Program-made: the position numbers and the translations under genes
Shown: piece by piece, positions 63,999 through 64,000 of the stretch
How positions within the stretch are numbered: the stretch's first letter is position 1
How the letters are laid out: the number at the start of each line of letters is the position of its first letter
Notes under the pieces: model-generated
Told to the model about the DNA's origin: nothing
Seen by the model: only the letters and a program-made list of their open reading frames with translations
The model's database searches: none
Assembly: GCF_019218295.1 (NCBI RefSeq)
Contig: NZ_JAHUZF010000006.1
Coordinates: 558,001 to 622,000, forward strand
Direction: 5' to 3'
Origin: Maritimibacter sp. DP1N21-5
GTDB lineage: Bacteria; Pseudomonadota; Alphaproteobacteria; Rhodobacterales; Rhodobacteraceae
Length of the DNA stretch: 64,000 nucleotides

Positions 63999-64000
63999 TC
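63995..64000 (+). CDS. Start of the next liu-cluster gene (two codons only)
   Basis: ATG 63995 overlaps the mccA stop as ATGA; only Met-Ile is in the window. In related clusters hydroxymethylglutaryl-CoA lyase or an enoyl-CoA hydratase-type gene follows, but nothing here identifies it. Confidence 0.5.

Overview
The window is high-GC (clearly well above 60% by eye), densely coded DNA with many 1-4 bp start/stop overlaps (ATGA, GTGA, TAATG). The gene content points to an alphaproteobacterium of the Rhodobacteraceae/Roseobacter group: separate cobS and cobT of aerobic cobaltochelatase, a J-domain/BolA pair, two Hint-domain proteins of the type common in this group, an ornithine decarboxylase of the alanine-racemase fold, YeeE/YedE, and a leucine-degradation cluster. 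This assignment is inference from gene families; no rRNA or other phylogenetic marker is present. I saw no tRNA, rRNA, CRISPR array, insertion sequence or prophage.

Layout. 1-8.6 kb: a D-lactate dehydrogenase cut by the window edge, a ClC chloride protein, GNAT-DUF427, an M24 aminopeptidase, cobT, and an FMN reductase. 8.7-15.7 kb: a small exported protein, cobS, an ECF sigma/anti-sigma pair followed by a fasciclin-domain protein, a K+ channel with a zinc ribbon, the J-domain/BolA pair, a DUF4177 protein and a thioesterase. 15.8-29.5 kb: housekeeping and central metabolism (acyl-CoA hydrolase/CoA-transferase, YjdM, a SleB-type hydrolase, gatB, a lysozyme-like lipoprotein, pepN, malate synthase G, GlcG, a class I amidotransferase, a cytochrome c). 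29.6-38.8 kb is the most accessory-looking part: an RTX/Hint protein of 957 residues, a TAT-exported molybdenum hydroxylase pair with a divergent TetR gene and an array of TGTCA half-sites, a truncated LysE remnant, a PACE efflux gene, an SDR and a second Hint protein. 39-46.5 kb: an ICMT-like methyltransferase, pntAB, a compact three-gene set (ribbon-helix-helix protein, 39-residue Lys-rich peptide, HhH protein whose tail is homologous to that peptide), a pilin-like Gly/Asn repeat protein, rluE, and ornithine decarboxylase behind a perfect FNR-type box. 46.6-56.8 kb: a DUF3422 protein, a YeeE/YedE transporter with a pair of matching operators, a MetE-like enzyme, an AlkD-like protein, a PNPOx-like protein, glmS-glmU, a phosphoglycolate-phosphatase-like HAD gene and a DegT aminotransferase. 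56.8-64 kb: the leucine/isovalerate (liu) cluster ivd-mccB-mccA, with five small or unrelated genes lying between the catabolic genes.

How the genes fit together. glmS and glmU supply UDP-GlcNAc. CobS and CobT are the AAA+ and VWA parts of the cobaltochelatase that inserts cobalt into the corrin ring. ivd-mccB-mccA form consecutive steps of leucine breakdown to 3-methylglutaconyl-CoA. The sigma/anti-sigma/fasciclin order resembles the mycobacterial SigK-RskA-MPT70/83 arrangement.

The most interesting unexplained structures are (i) a dispersed intergenic element with a 20-bp core and two hairpins, found four times in two orientations, (ii) the RHH/Lys-rich/HhH trio, and (iii) several clean palindromic operators upstream of metabolically coherent genes.
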